NCBI RefSeq assembly: GCF_014174495.1
Contig: NZ_JACJHR010000007.1
Location: forward strand, 113,352 to 177,351
Direction of reading: 5' to 3'
Length of the DNA stretch: 64,000 bases
Origin: Amycolatopsis echigonensis
GTDB taxonomy: Bacteria; Actinomycetota; Actinomycetes; Mycobacteriales; Pseudonocardiaceae
The position numbers and the translations under genes are program-made. Below the pieces are notes generated by a model. The model was not told the origin of the DNA, searched no databases, and was given only the letters and a program-made list of their open reading frames with translations. The first letter of the stretch is position 1, and each line of letters begins with the position of its first letter. Shown piece after piece: positions 17,340 through 26,200 of the stretch.

Positions 17340-17390
17340 CCGTGAAGGGCTCCTTGAGGGAATCTGATTCCCTCAAGGAGCCCTTCACGG
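17340..17390. terminator. 51-bp near-perfect palindrome (terminator/repeat element)
   Basis: Two perfect 25-bp arms (17340-17364 and 17366-17390) flank a single T. The left arm begins CCGTGAAGGGCTCC and the right arm ends with its complement, followed by CTTTT. It starts 5 bp after the stop of the adenylation gene and should terminate it. The core GTGAAGGGC...GCCCTTCAC is shared with the hairpin at 51129-51169, so both may belong to one dispersed family. Confidence 0.8.
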
Positions 17391-17419
17391 CTTTTGTGCG
17401 GGAAGGGCAGAGCGCCAGC

Positions 17420-17465
17420 TAGGGGCCGTTAGGGGTGGGGAGCACCGCCTGCGCGCGGATAACTT
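17420..17465 (+). promoter_or_regulatory. Tandem TAGGGG box and -10 before the starter-unit operon
   Basis: TAGGGG occurs at 17420-17425 and 17430-17435 with CCGT between. TAACTT at 17460-17465 lies 30 bp downstream of the second box. This promoter would drive the five coupled genes from the second adenylation enzyme to the P450. Confidence 0.62.
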
Positions 17466-17531
17466 TCCGACGTCGGGGAGCTGTCCCGCGCAGGCACGGT
17501 GATTCTACGAATCCTTTCGGGAGTGGCAGTC

Positions 17532-18992
17532 GTGAACGAATCCGGTTCTCTCGTCCATGCCCTGCTCGACGCGGCGGCGGCCAGCGCGCCGGACGCCGCC
17601 GCGGTGCGCGACCGGGCGGGGGTGTGGACGTACGCCGAGCTGGCCGCTTGGAGCCACGCGGTGGAGGCGGTCCTCGCGCGGCGCGGGGTGGGGCGCGGCG
17701 ATCGCGTGGTGGTGCAGTTGCCGACGGACCGGGCGCTGGTCGCGCTCTTCCACGGCACCTCGCGCCGGGGCGCGGTGTTCGTGCCGATCAATCCGGCGAT
17801 GAAGCGGTTCCACTTCGATTCCGTCGTCGAGAACGCCGAACCGGTGCTGATTCTCCAGCCCGCAGAGTTCGCTCCACTGTGGACGGAAGTCGAGGAAGCC
17901 TACCGCGACGGAACTCGCACCGAGCCGACCGAGGTTGAGCTCGACGACGTCGCGGTCCTCGTGTACACCTCCGGCAGCACGGCCGCGCCCAAGGGCGTCA
18001 TCGGACCGCACCGGCAGGTCACCTTCGCGGCCGGCGCGATCCAGGCGGTGCTCGGCTACCGTCAGGACGACGTGGTTTTCTGCCGGTTCCCGATGTCCTG
18101 GGACTACGGCCTGTACAAGGTCCTCCTCTCGACGCTCGGCCGCAGCGAGATCGTCCTCGCCGACGCTGAGTCCGATCTTCGCCTGCTGCAGCGGATGCGC
18201 GAGGTCGGCGCGACGGTCGTCCCGATCGTGCCCTCGCTCGCGACGATGATCGCCACGCTGGCCGAGCGCGAAAGCGGCGAACCGGCTCCGGTGCGGCTGT
18301 TCACCAACACCGGCGCGGCACTTCCGGATTCGACCATCGAAAAACTCCGCAACGCTTTCCCCGGTGTCCGCGTCGTCCGGCAGTTCGGCCAGACCGAGTG
18401 CAAGCGGATCACCATCATGCCGCCCGAGGAAGACGCCGAACGTCCGGGTTCGTCGGGCCTTCCGCTGCCTGGCACGACCGTGCACATCCTCGCTGCTGAC
18501 GGAACTCCGTTGCCCGCGGGGGAAATCGGCGAGATCGTGGCCGCCGGTCCGCACGTGATGCCCGGTTACTGGCGTGCCCCGGAGCTGTCCGCGCGAGCGT
18601 TCCGCCGCGACGAGGCTACCGGCGAGCTCCGCCTGCACACCGGCGATTACGGACGGCTCGACGAGGACGGCTACCTCTACTTCGAGGGCCGCCGCGACGA
18701 CATGTTCAAGCGCAAGGGAATCCGGATGTCCACTTTGGAGATCGAGGCGGCCGCGATGGACATCCCGGGCGTGCGCGCGGCGGGCGCGATCCCGCCGAGC
18801 GAGACGCGCGACCTGGCGATCTGTGTGGAGAGCGACCTGCCGCCGACCACTGTGCTCAAGGAACTGGCGCAGCGGCTCGAGCCGCAGAAGGTGCCCGCGC
18901 TGTGCCACGTCGTGGACGAGTTCCCGCTCACCGCGCACGGCAAGAACGCGACGAAGGAACTCGCCCTGCTGGTGGAAGGTGCCCGCAAATGA
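17532..18992 (+). CDS. Beta-amino acid-selective adenylation enzyme (VinN-like, 3-methylaspartate)
   Basis: A 486-residue ANL enzyme with A3 VYTSGSTAAPKG, A5 RQFGQTECKR and A7 LHTGDYGRL. The substrate pocket has MSWDYGLYKV at the site where VinN uses an Asp to hold the beta-amino group, unlike the alpha-amino type at 15845. It should load (2S,3S)-3-methylaspartate on the stand-alone ACP through the alpha-carboxyl group's beta-amino equivalent, as in the vicenistatin pathway. GTG 17532 has GGGAG at 8-base spacing; GTG 17499 upstream lacks a ribosome site. The stop overlaps the decarboxylase start (ATGA). Together with the mutase genes downstream this supports 3-methylaspartate rather than aspartate, which fluvirucin-type clusters use. 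Confidence 0.87.
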   Translation: MNESGSLVHALLDAAAASAPDAAAVRDRAGVWTYAELAAWSHAVEAVLARRGVGRGDRVVVQLPTDRALVALFHGTSRRGAVFVPINPAMKRFHFDSVVENAEPVLILQPAEFAPLWTEVEEAYRDGTRTEPTEVELDDVAVLVYTSGSTAAPKGVIGPHRQVTFAAGAIQAVLGYRQDDVVFCRFPMSWDYGLYKVLLSTLGRSEIVLADAESDLRLLQRMREVGATVVPIVPSLATMIATLAERESGEPAPVRLFTNTGAALPDSTIEKLRNAFPGVRVVRQFGQTECKRITIMPPEEDAERPGSSGLPLPGTTVHILAADGTPLPAGEIGEIVAAGPHVMPGYWRAPELSARAFRRDEATGELRLHTGDYGRLDEDGYLYFEGRRDDMFKRKGIRMSTLEIEAAAMDIPGVRAAGAIPPSETRDLAICVESDLPPTTVLKELAQRLEPQKVPALCHVVDEFPLTAHGKNATKELALLVEGARK

Positions 18993-20203
18993 GCAAGTAC
19001 GACGAGCTGGCCGCACGGTTCGGCACGCCGGCTTACGTGTACGACCTGGACGTGACCGCCCAGTCGCGCGATCAGCTGTTCGGCCTGCTGCCGGAGGGGT
19101 TCGCGGTCTACTACGCGCTGAAGGCCAACCCGCATCCGGAGATCGCCCGCGAACTCCGCGAGGGCGGTTGCCGCGCGGAGATCAGCTCGACCGGCGAGCT
19201 GGCCAACGCGCTGACCGCCGGGTTCGCGCCGGACCACATCCTCTACACCGGCCCGGGCAAAACGGACGGCGAGCTGGACGCGGCGATCACCGCGGGCGTC
19301 CGGTTGTTCTCCGTCGAATCGCTGACTGACCTGCGGCACGTCGGTGCCGCGGCGGAGCGGCAGGACACCGTCGCGCGTTGCCTGCTGCGGGTGAACACCA
19401 CGCAGGGCAGTGCGTCGACCGGGATCCGGATGATGGGCCGTCCGTCGCAGTTCGGGGTCGACGCCGAGACGTTGCCCGAGCTGATGCCGCTGTTCAAGGC
19501 GGTCTCCGGGGCGAAGATCGTCGGCGCGCACTTCTTCACCATGAGCAATGCGCAGGATGAGGACGCGCTGCTCGGCGAGTACGAGTTCGTGCTGCAGTCG
19601 GCCGCGCAGCTGCGCCGGGAGACCGGCCTGCCGCTGGAACTGCTCGACATCGGCGGCGGGTTCTCGTCGCCGTACGCGGTTCCCGGCGAGCGCACCGATT
19701 ACCCGAAGCTGCGCAACGGTTTGGAGCAGCTTCTCGACCTCTACCTGCCCGAGTGGCGCAGCGGCGAGGTGGAGCTGGCTTGCGAATCCGGCCGGTACCT
19801 CTCCGGGACTTGCGGCACGCTGCTGGCCGGGGTCGTGAACGTAAAGGAGAGCCGCGGCCACCGGTTCGTCATTCTCGACGCTGGGATCAACGTGGTCGGC
19901 GGCCTTTCCGGGATCGGACGCCTGCTGCCCGCCGCGGTCGGAGTCGAGCAGGTGGGGGACAACCCGGGGCAGCTCGTCGGTCCACTGTGTACTCCTGGTG
20001 ACTCGCTCTCGAAGGCCGCGAAGCTGCCCGAGCTGTCCGCTGGCGACCTGCTGACCGTGCCGAACGTGGGCGCGTACGGCGTCACCGCGAGCCTGATCAG
20101 CTTCCTCGGCCGTCCCGCACCGACCGAAGTCGTGGTCCGCGGCGACGAGGTCATCTCAGTGTCGCGATTGGACTATCAGCGAGTCTATGAGGTGTCGCCA
20201 TGA
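18989..20203 (+). CDS. PLP-dependent ACP-bound amino acid decarboxylase (VinO-like)
   Basis: A 404-residue fold-type III PLP decarboxylase related to diaminopimelate/ornithine decarboxylases. The Schiff-base lysine is Lys45 in YYALKANPHP. The glycine-rich phosphate loop is DIGGGFSSPY and the C-terminal active-site Cys region is LCTPGDSLSK. In the vicenistatin pathway VinO decarboxylates 3-methylaspartyl-ACP to 3-aminoisobutyryl-ACP, giving a terminal amine for macrolactam closure. Start ATG 18989 overlaps the preceding stop by 4 nt. The longer open frame from 18902 has no ribosome site and overlaps the adenylation gene, so it is not used. Confidence 0.9.
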   Translation: MSKYDELAARFGTPAYVYDLDVTAQSRDQLFGLLPEGFAVYYALKANPHPEIARELREGGCRAEISSTGELANALTAGFAPDHILYTGPGKTDGELDAAITAGVRLFSVESLTDLRHVGAAAERQDTVARCLLRVNTTQGSASTGIRMMGRPSQFGVDAETLPELMPLFKAVSGAKIVGAHFFTMSNAQDEDALLGEYEFVLQSAAQLRRETGLPLELLDIGGGFSSPYAVPGERTDYPKLRNGLEQLLDLYLPEWRSGEVELACESGRYLSGTCGTLLAGVVNVKESRGHRFVILDAGINVVGGLSGIGRLLPAAVGVEQVGDNPGQLVGPLCTPGDSLSKAAKLPELSAGDLLTVPNVGAYGVTASLISFLGRPAPTEVVVRGDEVISVSRLDYQRVYEVSP

Positions 20204-20676
20204 GCGAGGAAGTCCGCGCTTACGGCAATAGCGTCGTCGAAGAGCCCAGCGGGCGCACGGTGATCGTGAGCAGCATGGCGTCGGACTCGCACACTTGGAA
20301 CCTCGTGTACCTCGAACTTCTCGTGCGAGAGCTGGGTTTCGACGTCGTCAACCTGGGCGCGTGCGTGCCGGACGAGCTGCTGGAGTCCGAATGCGTCAGC
20401 CGCCGTCCGGCGATGCTGGTGCTGAGCAGTGTCAACGGGCACGGCTACCAGGACGGTCTGCGAGTCGTACAGCGGCTGCGGGCCATCCCTGAGCTGCGCC
20501 GGTTGCCGATCGTCATCGGCGGCAAGCTGGGCACCGGCGGGCCGCTGTCCGACGAGCAGACCGCGGAACTGCTGTTCGCCGGGTTCGACGGCGTCTTCGA
20601 CGAGCAGAACGCCGCCGCCTTCCGGCACTTCGCGGCCACGCTTCCCGGCGGGGTCAGCCAGTTGGAGGGAGCGTGA
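20200..20676 (+). CDS. Glutamate mutase small (B12-binding) subunit
   Basis: A 158-residue B12-binding Rossmann protein. The lower-ligand motif is ASDSHTWN: Asp29 and His31 fit DxHxxG, but the Gly is replaced by Asn34. The later motif residues Ser (LSSVNGHG) and Gly-Gly (IVIGGKLG) are present. With the large subunit it forms adenosylcobalamin-dependent glutamate mutase, turning L-glutamate into (2S,3S)-3-methylaspartate, the starter precursor. Start and stop overlap the neighbours by 4 nt (ATGA and GTGA), so strict co-translation is likely. No B12 riboswitch is possible directly upstream because there is no leader. Confidence 0.9.
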   Translation: MSEEVRAYGNSVVEEPSGRTVIVSSMASDSHTWNLVYLELLVRELGFDVVNLGACVPDELLESECVSRRPAMLVLSSVNGHGYQDGLRVVQRLRAIPELRRLPIVIGGKLGTGGPLSDEQTAELLFAGFDGVFDEQNAAAFRHFAATLPGGVSQLEGA

Positions 20677-21941
20677 GCTTCGAGCGGTTCGTAGCGCAGC
20701 GGCACGCGGCCGGGGAACTGGTCGTGCAGCCGCGCATGGGCTTCGACAGTCCGGCCGCGATGCGCGCCGGCCTTGTCGCGACCAAGCACGCGAACGCCGC
20801 GACCGTCGGCACGCTCACGCTCGACAGCTACACCCGCGTCCGCGACACCGAATCCGCGGAACACGCTTTGCGCAACGGAATTCCGCTCAACGGTTATCCG
20901 ATCGTCAACCATCCGCCCGAGGTGACCCGGGCGATGCTCGACGGTCTGGAAGGCCCGGACTTCCCGGTGCAGGTCCGGCACGGTTCGGCCCGGCCGGTGG
21001 ACATCTTCCGCGCGATGATCGCCGCCGGACTGCACGCCACCGAAGGCGGGCCGATTTCCTACTGCCTGCCCTACAGCCGCACGCCGCTCGACGAATCCGT
21101 GCGGAATTGGGCGTATTGCTGCGATCTGCTGGTCGACGCCGAACATCCGGGTGGCCGTCCGCATCTAGAGACCTTCGGCGGCTGCATGCTCGGACAGCTG
21201 TGTCCGCCGAGCGAGCTGGTCGCGATCAGCGTGCTGGAGGCGTTGTTCTTCTATCGCAATGGTGTGCGCAGCATTTCGGTCAGCTACGCGCAGCAGACGA
21301 ACTTGCAGCAGGACCGCGAAGCCGTTGCCGCGCTGCGCCGATTGTGCGCCGAGTTCCTGCCGGAAGCGACCTGGCACGTGGTGATCTACGCCTACATGGG
21401 ACTGTTCCCGCGCACTCCCGATGGCGCGATGTTGCTGCTGGGCAGGGCCGCCGAGCTGGCGATGAGCACCGGCTCGGAACGACTGATCGTCAAGACCGCC
21501 GCCGAAGCCCACCGCATTCCGACCGTCGCGGAGAACGTGACCGCGCTCGAACACGCGGCCGCGTCGGCGAAAGGCATCAAGGCCATGGTGGACGCGGACA
21601 ACCAGGTCTACCGCGAGGCCTATGCCCTGGTCGACGCGGTCCTCAACAGTCACGCCGATCTCGACCGCGCGCTCGTGGTCGCCTTCAAACGCGGTCTGCT
21701 CGACGTGCCGTACTGCCTGCATCCGGACAACGCGGGCCAGGCGCGCAGCACGCTCGACGCGGACGGCCGGCTCGGCTGGTCCGAGCTCGGTTCGCTGCCG
21801 TTGCGCGGGATCGCCGAACGCGCGCCGAGCGGCCGGATCACCTCGTCGACGCTGATGTCGGCGCTGTCCTACGTCCAGCACACCCATGACACCCAGGCAT
21901 TGGAGCAGCCGATGACCGCGATCGGAGGGGATTCGCGATGA
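20673..21941 (+). CDS. Glutamate mutase large (catalytic) subunit
   Basis: A 422-residue TIM-barrel subunit of the methylaspartate mutase epsilon family, somewhat shorter than clostridial MutE (about 480). Recognisable stretches are LVVQPRMGFDSPAAMRAG, NGYPIVNHPPEVTRAML, PVQVRHGSARPVDIFRAMI and TEGGPISYCLPYSRTPL. GTG 20673 overlaps the small-subunit stop. It supplies 3-methylaspartate for the starter unit. Its presence separates this cluster from those that start with beta-alanine or beta-phenylalanine and groups it with the vicenistatin-like ones. Confidence 0.92.
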   Translation: MSFERFVAQRHAAGELVVQPRMGFDSPAAMRAGLVATKHANAATVGTLTLDSYTRVRDTESAEHALRNGIPLNGYPIVNHPPEVTRAMLDGLEGPDFPVQVRHGSARPVDIFRAMIAAGLHATEGGPISYCLPYSRTPLDESVRNWAYCCDLLVDAEHPGGRPHLETFGGCMLGQLCPPSELVAISVLEALFFYRNGVRSISVSYAQQTNLQQDREAVAALRRLCAEFLPEATWHVVIYAYMGLFPRTPDGAMLLLGRAAELAMSTGSERLIVKTAAEAHRIPTVAENVTALEHAAASAKGIKAMVDADNQVYREAYALVDAVLNSHADLDRALVVAFKRGLLDVPYCLHPDNAGQARSTLDADGRLGWSELGSLPLRGIAERAPSGRITSSTLMSALSYVQHTHDTQALEQPMTAIGGDSR

Positions 21942-23134
21942 GCACGCGCCGTACCGTCCGGGCGTATCCGTTCGACATGCACGAGACGTCCGTATCCGAG
22001 GCCTACCACCAGTTGCAGCGCGACGAGCCGATGAGCCGGGTACAGTTGCCGTTCGGCGAGCAGGCGTGGCTGGCGACGAAGTACGCCGACGTCAAGCTGG
22101 TGACCGCCGATCCGCGGTTCAGCCGGGAGCTGGCCCAGGGGCTCGACCAGCCGCGGATGCGCCGCCAGCAGATGGGCGACGGCATCATGGGCATGGACCC
22201 GCCGGACCACACCCGTTTGCGCCGCCTGGTGATGAAGGCGTTCACCGCACGTCGGTTGGAGGCGATGCGCGAGAGCGTCCGCACGCTGGTGCACCAGCTG
22301 ATCGACGCGATGATCGAGAACGGCGCGCCCGGCGACATCGTCGAAGACCTCGCGCGACCGCTGCCGGTCACGGTCATCTGCAACCTGCTCGGCGTGCCGA
22401 AGGAAGACCACACGATCTTCCGCGAGTGGACGCAGGCGCTGGTCAGCGACGCCACCGCGAAAGGCGACGTGCTCGACGTCTATGGCGACCAGCTGGACAA
22501 CTACGTGGCGCAGCTGGTCGCGCAACGTCGTGAGGACCCGACCGACGACCTCCTCGGCGCGCTCGTCTACGCCCGCGACGCCGGGGACAAGCTCACCGAG
22601 AACGAGCTGATCTCGATCGCCGGCGCCGGCCTGCTCACCGGTGGCGTGGAGACGGTGTCCTCGGCGCTGCCGAGCTTCGTCTTCACCCTGCTGACGCAGC
22701 CGGAACTGCTCGCGCAACTGCGGGCGCAGCCGGAGATCATGCCGACCGCGGTGGAGGAACTGTTGCGGTGGGTGCCGATCAACACCGCGGCGATGTTCGC
22801 CCGGTATGCCCGCGAGGACATCCGCATCGGCGACGTCGTGGTGCGGGCGGGCGATCCGGTGCTGCCCGCGCTGCACGCGGCGAACCGCGACCCGGAGGTG
22901 TTCGCGAACCCGGACGTCCTCGACCTGACCCGCAGTCCGAACCCGCACGTCGCGTTCGGCCACGGCCCGCACCACTGCATCGGGGCGCAGCTGGCCCGGC
23001 TGGAGCTGCAGGAGGCGCTGAAGGCGATTCTGGAGCGTTTTCCGGAATTGCGGCTCGCGGACGGGCGCGACGGCGTGAAATGGGAGTACGGGGTGATCGT
23101 GCGCGGCCCGTCGCTGTTGCGCGTCGCCTGGTGA
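21938..23134 (+). CDS. Cytochrome P450
   Basis: A 398-residue soluble actinobacterial class I P450. The I-helix motif is AGLLTGGVETVSS, the K-helix is EELLRW and the heme loop is FGHGPHHCIG with Cys347 as the axial ligand. It lacks a membrane anchor and must take electrons from ferredoxin partners encoded elsewhere. It is the last gene of the coupled starter-unit operon (ATGA overlap with the mutase) and probably hydroxylates the macrolactam, possibly creating the hydroxyl that is glycosylated. The site of oxidation cannot be read from the sequence. The intact heme Cys argues against an EryCII/DesVIII-like auxiliary role. Confidence 0.93.
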   Translation: MSTRRTVRAYPFDMHETSVSEAYHQLQRDEPMSRVQLPFGEQAWLATKYADVKLVTADPRFSRELAQGLDQPRMRRQQMGDGIMGMDPPDHTRLRRLVMKAFTARRLEAMRESVRTLVHQLIDAMIENGAPGDIVEDLARPLPVTVICNLLGVPKEDHTIFREWTQALVSDATAKGDVLDVYGDQLDNYVAQLVAQRREDPTDDLLGALVYARDAGDKLTENELISIAGAGLLTGGVETVSSALPSFVFTLLTQPELLAQLRAQPEIMPTAVEELLRWVPINTAAMFARYAREDIRIGDVVVRAGDPVLPALHAANRDPEVFANPDVLDLTRSPNPHVAFGHGPHHCIGAQLARLELQEALKAILERFPELRLADGRDGVKWEYGVIVRGPSLLRVAW

Positions 23135-23141
23135 TTTTCCG

Positions 23142-23193
23142 CCCCTAACGACGTTTTCTGGGGATCCGGCGCGGCGCGAGCCGGCCATACGAT
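23142..23193 (+). promoter_or_regulatory. CCCCTAA/CTGGGG box and -10 before the first PKS gene
   Basis: CCCCTAAC at 23142-23149 and CTGGGG at 23158-23163 form an inverted arrangement of the recurrent half-site. TACGAT at 23188-23193 lies 30 bp downstream of CTGGGG. The box falls in the 108-bp gap between the P450 stop and the PKS start, so the PKS operon appears to have its own promoter. Confidence 0.5.
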
Positions 23194-23242
23194 CCGACCG
23201 ACGACCCATGAATGCTGCCTGGCTACCGCGGTGGAGTGCGCA

Positions 23243-26200
23243 ATGCGTGAGAGTGAGAAGAATCGGGAATCCGGCTTCGCGGAGCGGCTGACGCTTCTGC
23301 CGCCGGCGGACCGCGCGGGGTTCCTCGCCGGCGTGGTCCACGACGCGACGCGGGCGGCGCTGCGGGCCGCTCTGCCCGAGGTGCCGGCCGTGCTCGACCC
23401 GGAGAAAGCGTTCTCCGACCACGGTTTCGACTCGCTCGCCGCGGTGGAGCTGCACGCGCAGCTGACCGAGGCGACCGGGTTGGAGCTGCCGGTGACGCTG
23501 GCCTTCGACTATCCGACCCCGGCCGCGGTCGTCCGGTTCCTGCACGCCGAGGTCTTCGGTGCGGAGGAATCCGTCTCGGTGCTGGCTGCCGGTGCGGCGA
23601 ACGACGAACCGGTCGCGATTGTCGGAATCGGCTGCCGCTATCCGGGCGGCGCGGTATCGCCGGAGGCGTTGTGGCAGCTGGTCGCCGACGAGGTGCACAC
23701 CATCTCCGGTTTCCCGGAGGACCGCGGCTGGGACCTCGACAGTCTCTATGACCCGGACCCCGACAAGCCAGGCAGCAGTTACGTCACCTCGGGCGGATTC
23801 CTGCCCGGTGCCGGGGAATTCGACGCCGGGTTCTTCGGCATCGCGCCGCGCGAAGCGTCCGCAATGGACCCGCAGCAGCGGCTCGTGCTGGAGACTGCGT
23901 GGGAAGCGTTGGAGCGGGCCAAGATCGACCCGTCGACGCTGCGCGGCACTCCGGCTGGCGTGTTCATCGGTGCCGAGGCGCAGGAGTATGGCCCGCGGCT
24001 GCACGAAGCTCCCGACGGCCTCGACGGCTATCTGCTCACCGGCAATGCGCCCAGCGTCGTCTCCGGTCGCGTCGCCTACGCACTCGGTCTGGAAGGGCCG
24101 ACGCTGACCGTTGACACCGCTTGCTCCGGTTCTCTTGTCGCGCTGCACTTGGCGGTACAGGCGTTGCGCCGTGGGGAAACCCAGCTCGCGCTGGCCGGTG
24201 GCGTCGCGGTGATGGGCGCGCCGGGCACGTTCACCGCCTTCAGCCGTCAGCGTGGTCTCGCGGAAGACGGTCGGTGCAAGGCTTTCGCAGCGGCGGCGGA
24301 CGGCACTGGCTTCGCCGAGGGCGTCGGGGTGCTGGTGCTGGAGCGGCTTTCTGACGCAGTCGCGAATGGACACACGGTGCTGGCCGTGGTCCGCGGCTCG
24401 GCGATCAACTCCGACGGTGCGTCGAATGGTCTTACCGCGCCGAACGGTCCGTCACAGCAGCGGGTGATCAAGCGCGCGTTGGCGGACGCTGGTTTGGCAG
24501 CGTCCGATGTGGACGCGGTCGAGGCACACGGCACCGGTACCCGGCTCGGCGACCCGATCGAGGCGCAGGCGCTGCTGTCCGCCTACGGGCAGGACCGCGA
24601 GACGCCGCTGTTGCTCGGGTCGATCAAGTCGAACATCGGCCACACGCAGGCCGCGGCGGGCGTCGCGGGCGTGATCAAGATGGTCGAGGCGATGCGGCAC
24701 GGCGTCCTGCCGAAGACCCTGCACGTGGACGAGCCGACGCCGCATGTCGACTGGACTGCGGGTGCCGTCGAACTGCTGACTGAACAGCGGGAGTGGCCGG
24801 ACAGCGAACGTCCGCGCCGCGCTGGCGTTTCGTCGTTCGGCGTGAGCGGGACCAACGCGCACGTCATCATCGAGCAGGCTCCGGCCGTCGAGTCCGCGGA
24901 AACCACGAGTGACGAGCTGCCGGTCGTGCCGCTCATGGTGTCGGCACGCAGTGAGGAAGCGCTTAAGGCGCAGGCCGCAGCACTCGTGTCGACTGTGGAA
25001 AATAGCAACCTGACTGACCTTGGCTTCTCGCTCGCTACCACCCGCGCCGCGCACGACCAGCGTGCCGTGGTGGTCGCGGAGGACATCGCGGACGCCGTGC
25101 GCGGGCTGCAGGCTCTCGCGGCGGGGGAGCGGGATCCGAACGTTGTCGTCGGCGAGCGCACGCCGGGCAAGCTCGCGATGCTGTTCACCGGCCAGGGTTC
25201 GCAGCGGCTCGCGATGGGGCGTGAGCTGTACCTGGCATACCCGAAGTTCGCCGAGGTCTTCGACGAGGCTGTCGACCACCTCGACGTGCAGATGGAGATC
25301 CCGCTGCGCGACGTCCTCTTCGGCGACAACGCTGAGGAACTGAACGAAACGCAGTACACGCAGTGCGCGCTGTTCGCGGTCGAGGTCGCGTTGGCGCGGC
25401 TGCTCGAATCGTGGGGCGTGCGGCCGGACATCCTGCTCGGCCACTCGATCGGCGAGCTCGCTGCTGCGCACATCGCGGGCGTCTGGTCGCTGCCCGACGC
25501 GTGCCTGGTCGTCGCCGCTCGCGGACGGCTCATGCAAGCCTTGCCGGAAGGTGGCGCGATGGTCGCCGTCGCGGCGACCGAGGACGAGGTCCAGCCGCTG
25601 CTCGGCGACCAGGTCAGCCTGGCCGCGGTGAACGGTCCGACGTCGGTCGTCGTCTCCGGCGAGCGCGAAGCGGTGGAAGCCGTCGTGTCGGTGTTCCGCA
25701 TGCAGGGCCGCAAGATCAGCGAGCTGCGTGTGTCGCATGCGTTCCACTCGCCGCTGATGGAGCCGATGCTGGCCGACTTCCGCGAGATCCTCGAGGTGGT
25801 CGACTACGCGGCCCCGGCGATCCCGGTCGTCTCGAACGTCACCGGCCGGATCGCGACCGCCGAGGAACTGTGCTCGCCGGGATACTGGCTGTGGCACGTC
25901 CGCCGCGCGGTGCGGTTCGCCGACGGGGTCCAGGCCCTGGTCGACGCTGGCGTGACGACCGCGGTCGAGGTCGGTCCGGATGCCGTGCTGTCGGCGATGG
26001 CCGCCGGCACGAGCGACGCCATCGCATTCACCCCCGCGCAGCGCCGCGACCGGCCCGAGGTCACCACCCTCGCGTCCGCGCTCGGCCGCCTGCACACCCG
26101 TGGCCTGGTGATCGACTGGACTGCGTTCTTCGGCCCCGCGCAACTGGTCGACTTGCCGACGTATGCCTTCCAGCACAAGCACTACTGGCTCACCGCGCCC

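Noticed and set aside
18902..18988. An upstream-extended start for the PLP decarboxylase.
   Set aside because: The extra 29 residues overlap the adenylation gene, lack a ribosome site and are not family-like. The ATGA overlap at 18989 explains the start.
20100..20200. A possible B12 riboswitch for the cobalamin-dependent mutase.
   Set aside because: The mutase genes overlap their neighbours by 4 nt, so there is no leader. I saw no B12-box-like sequence in the promoter region at 17391-17531.
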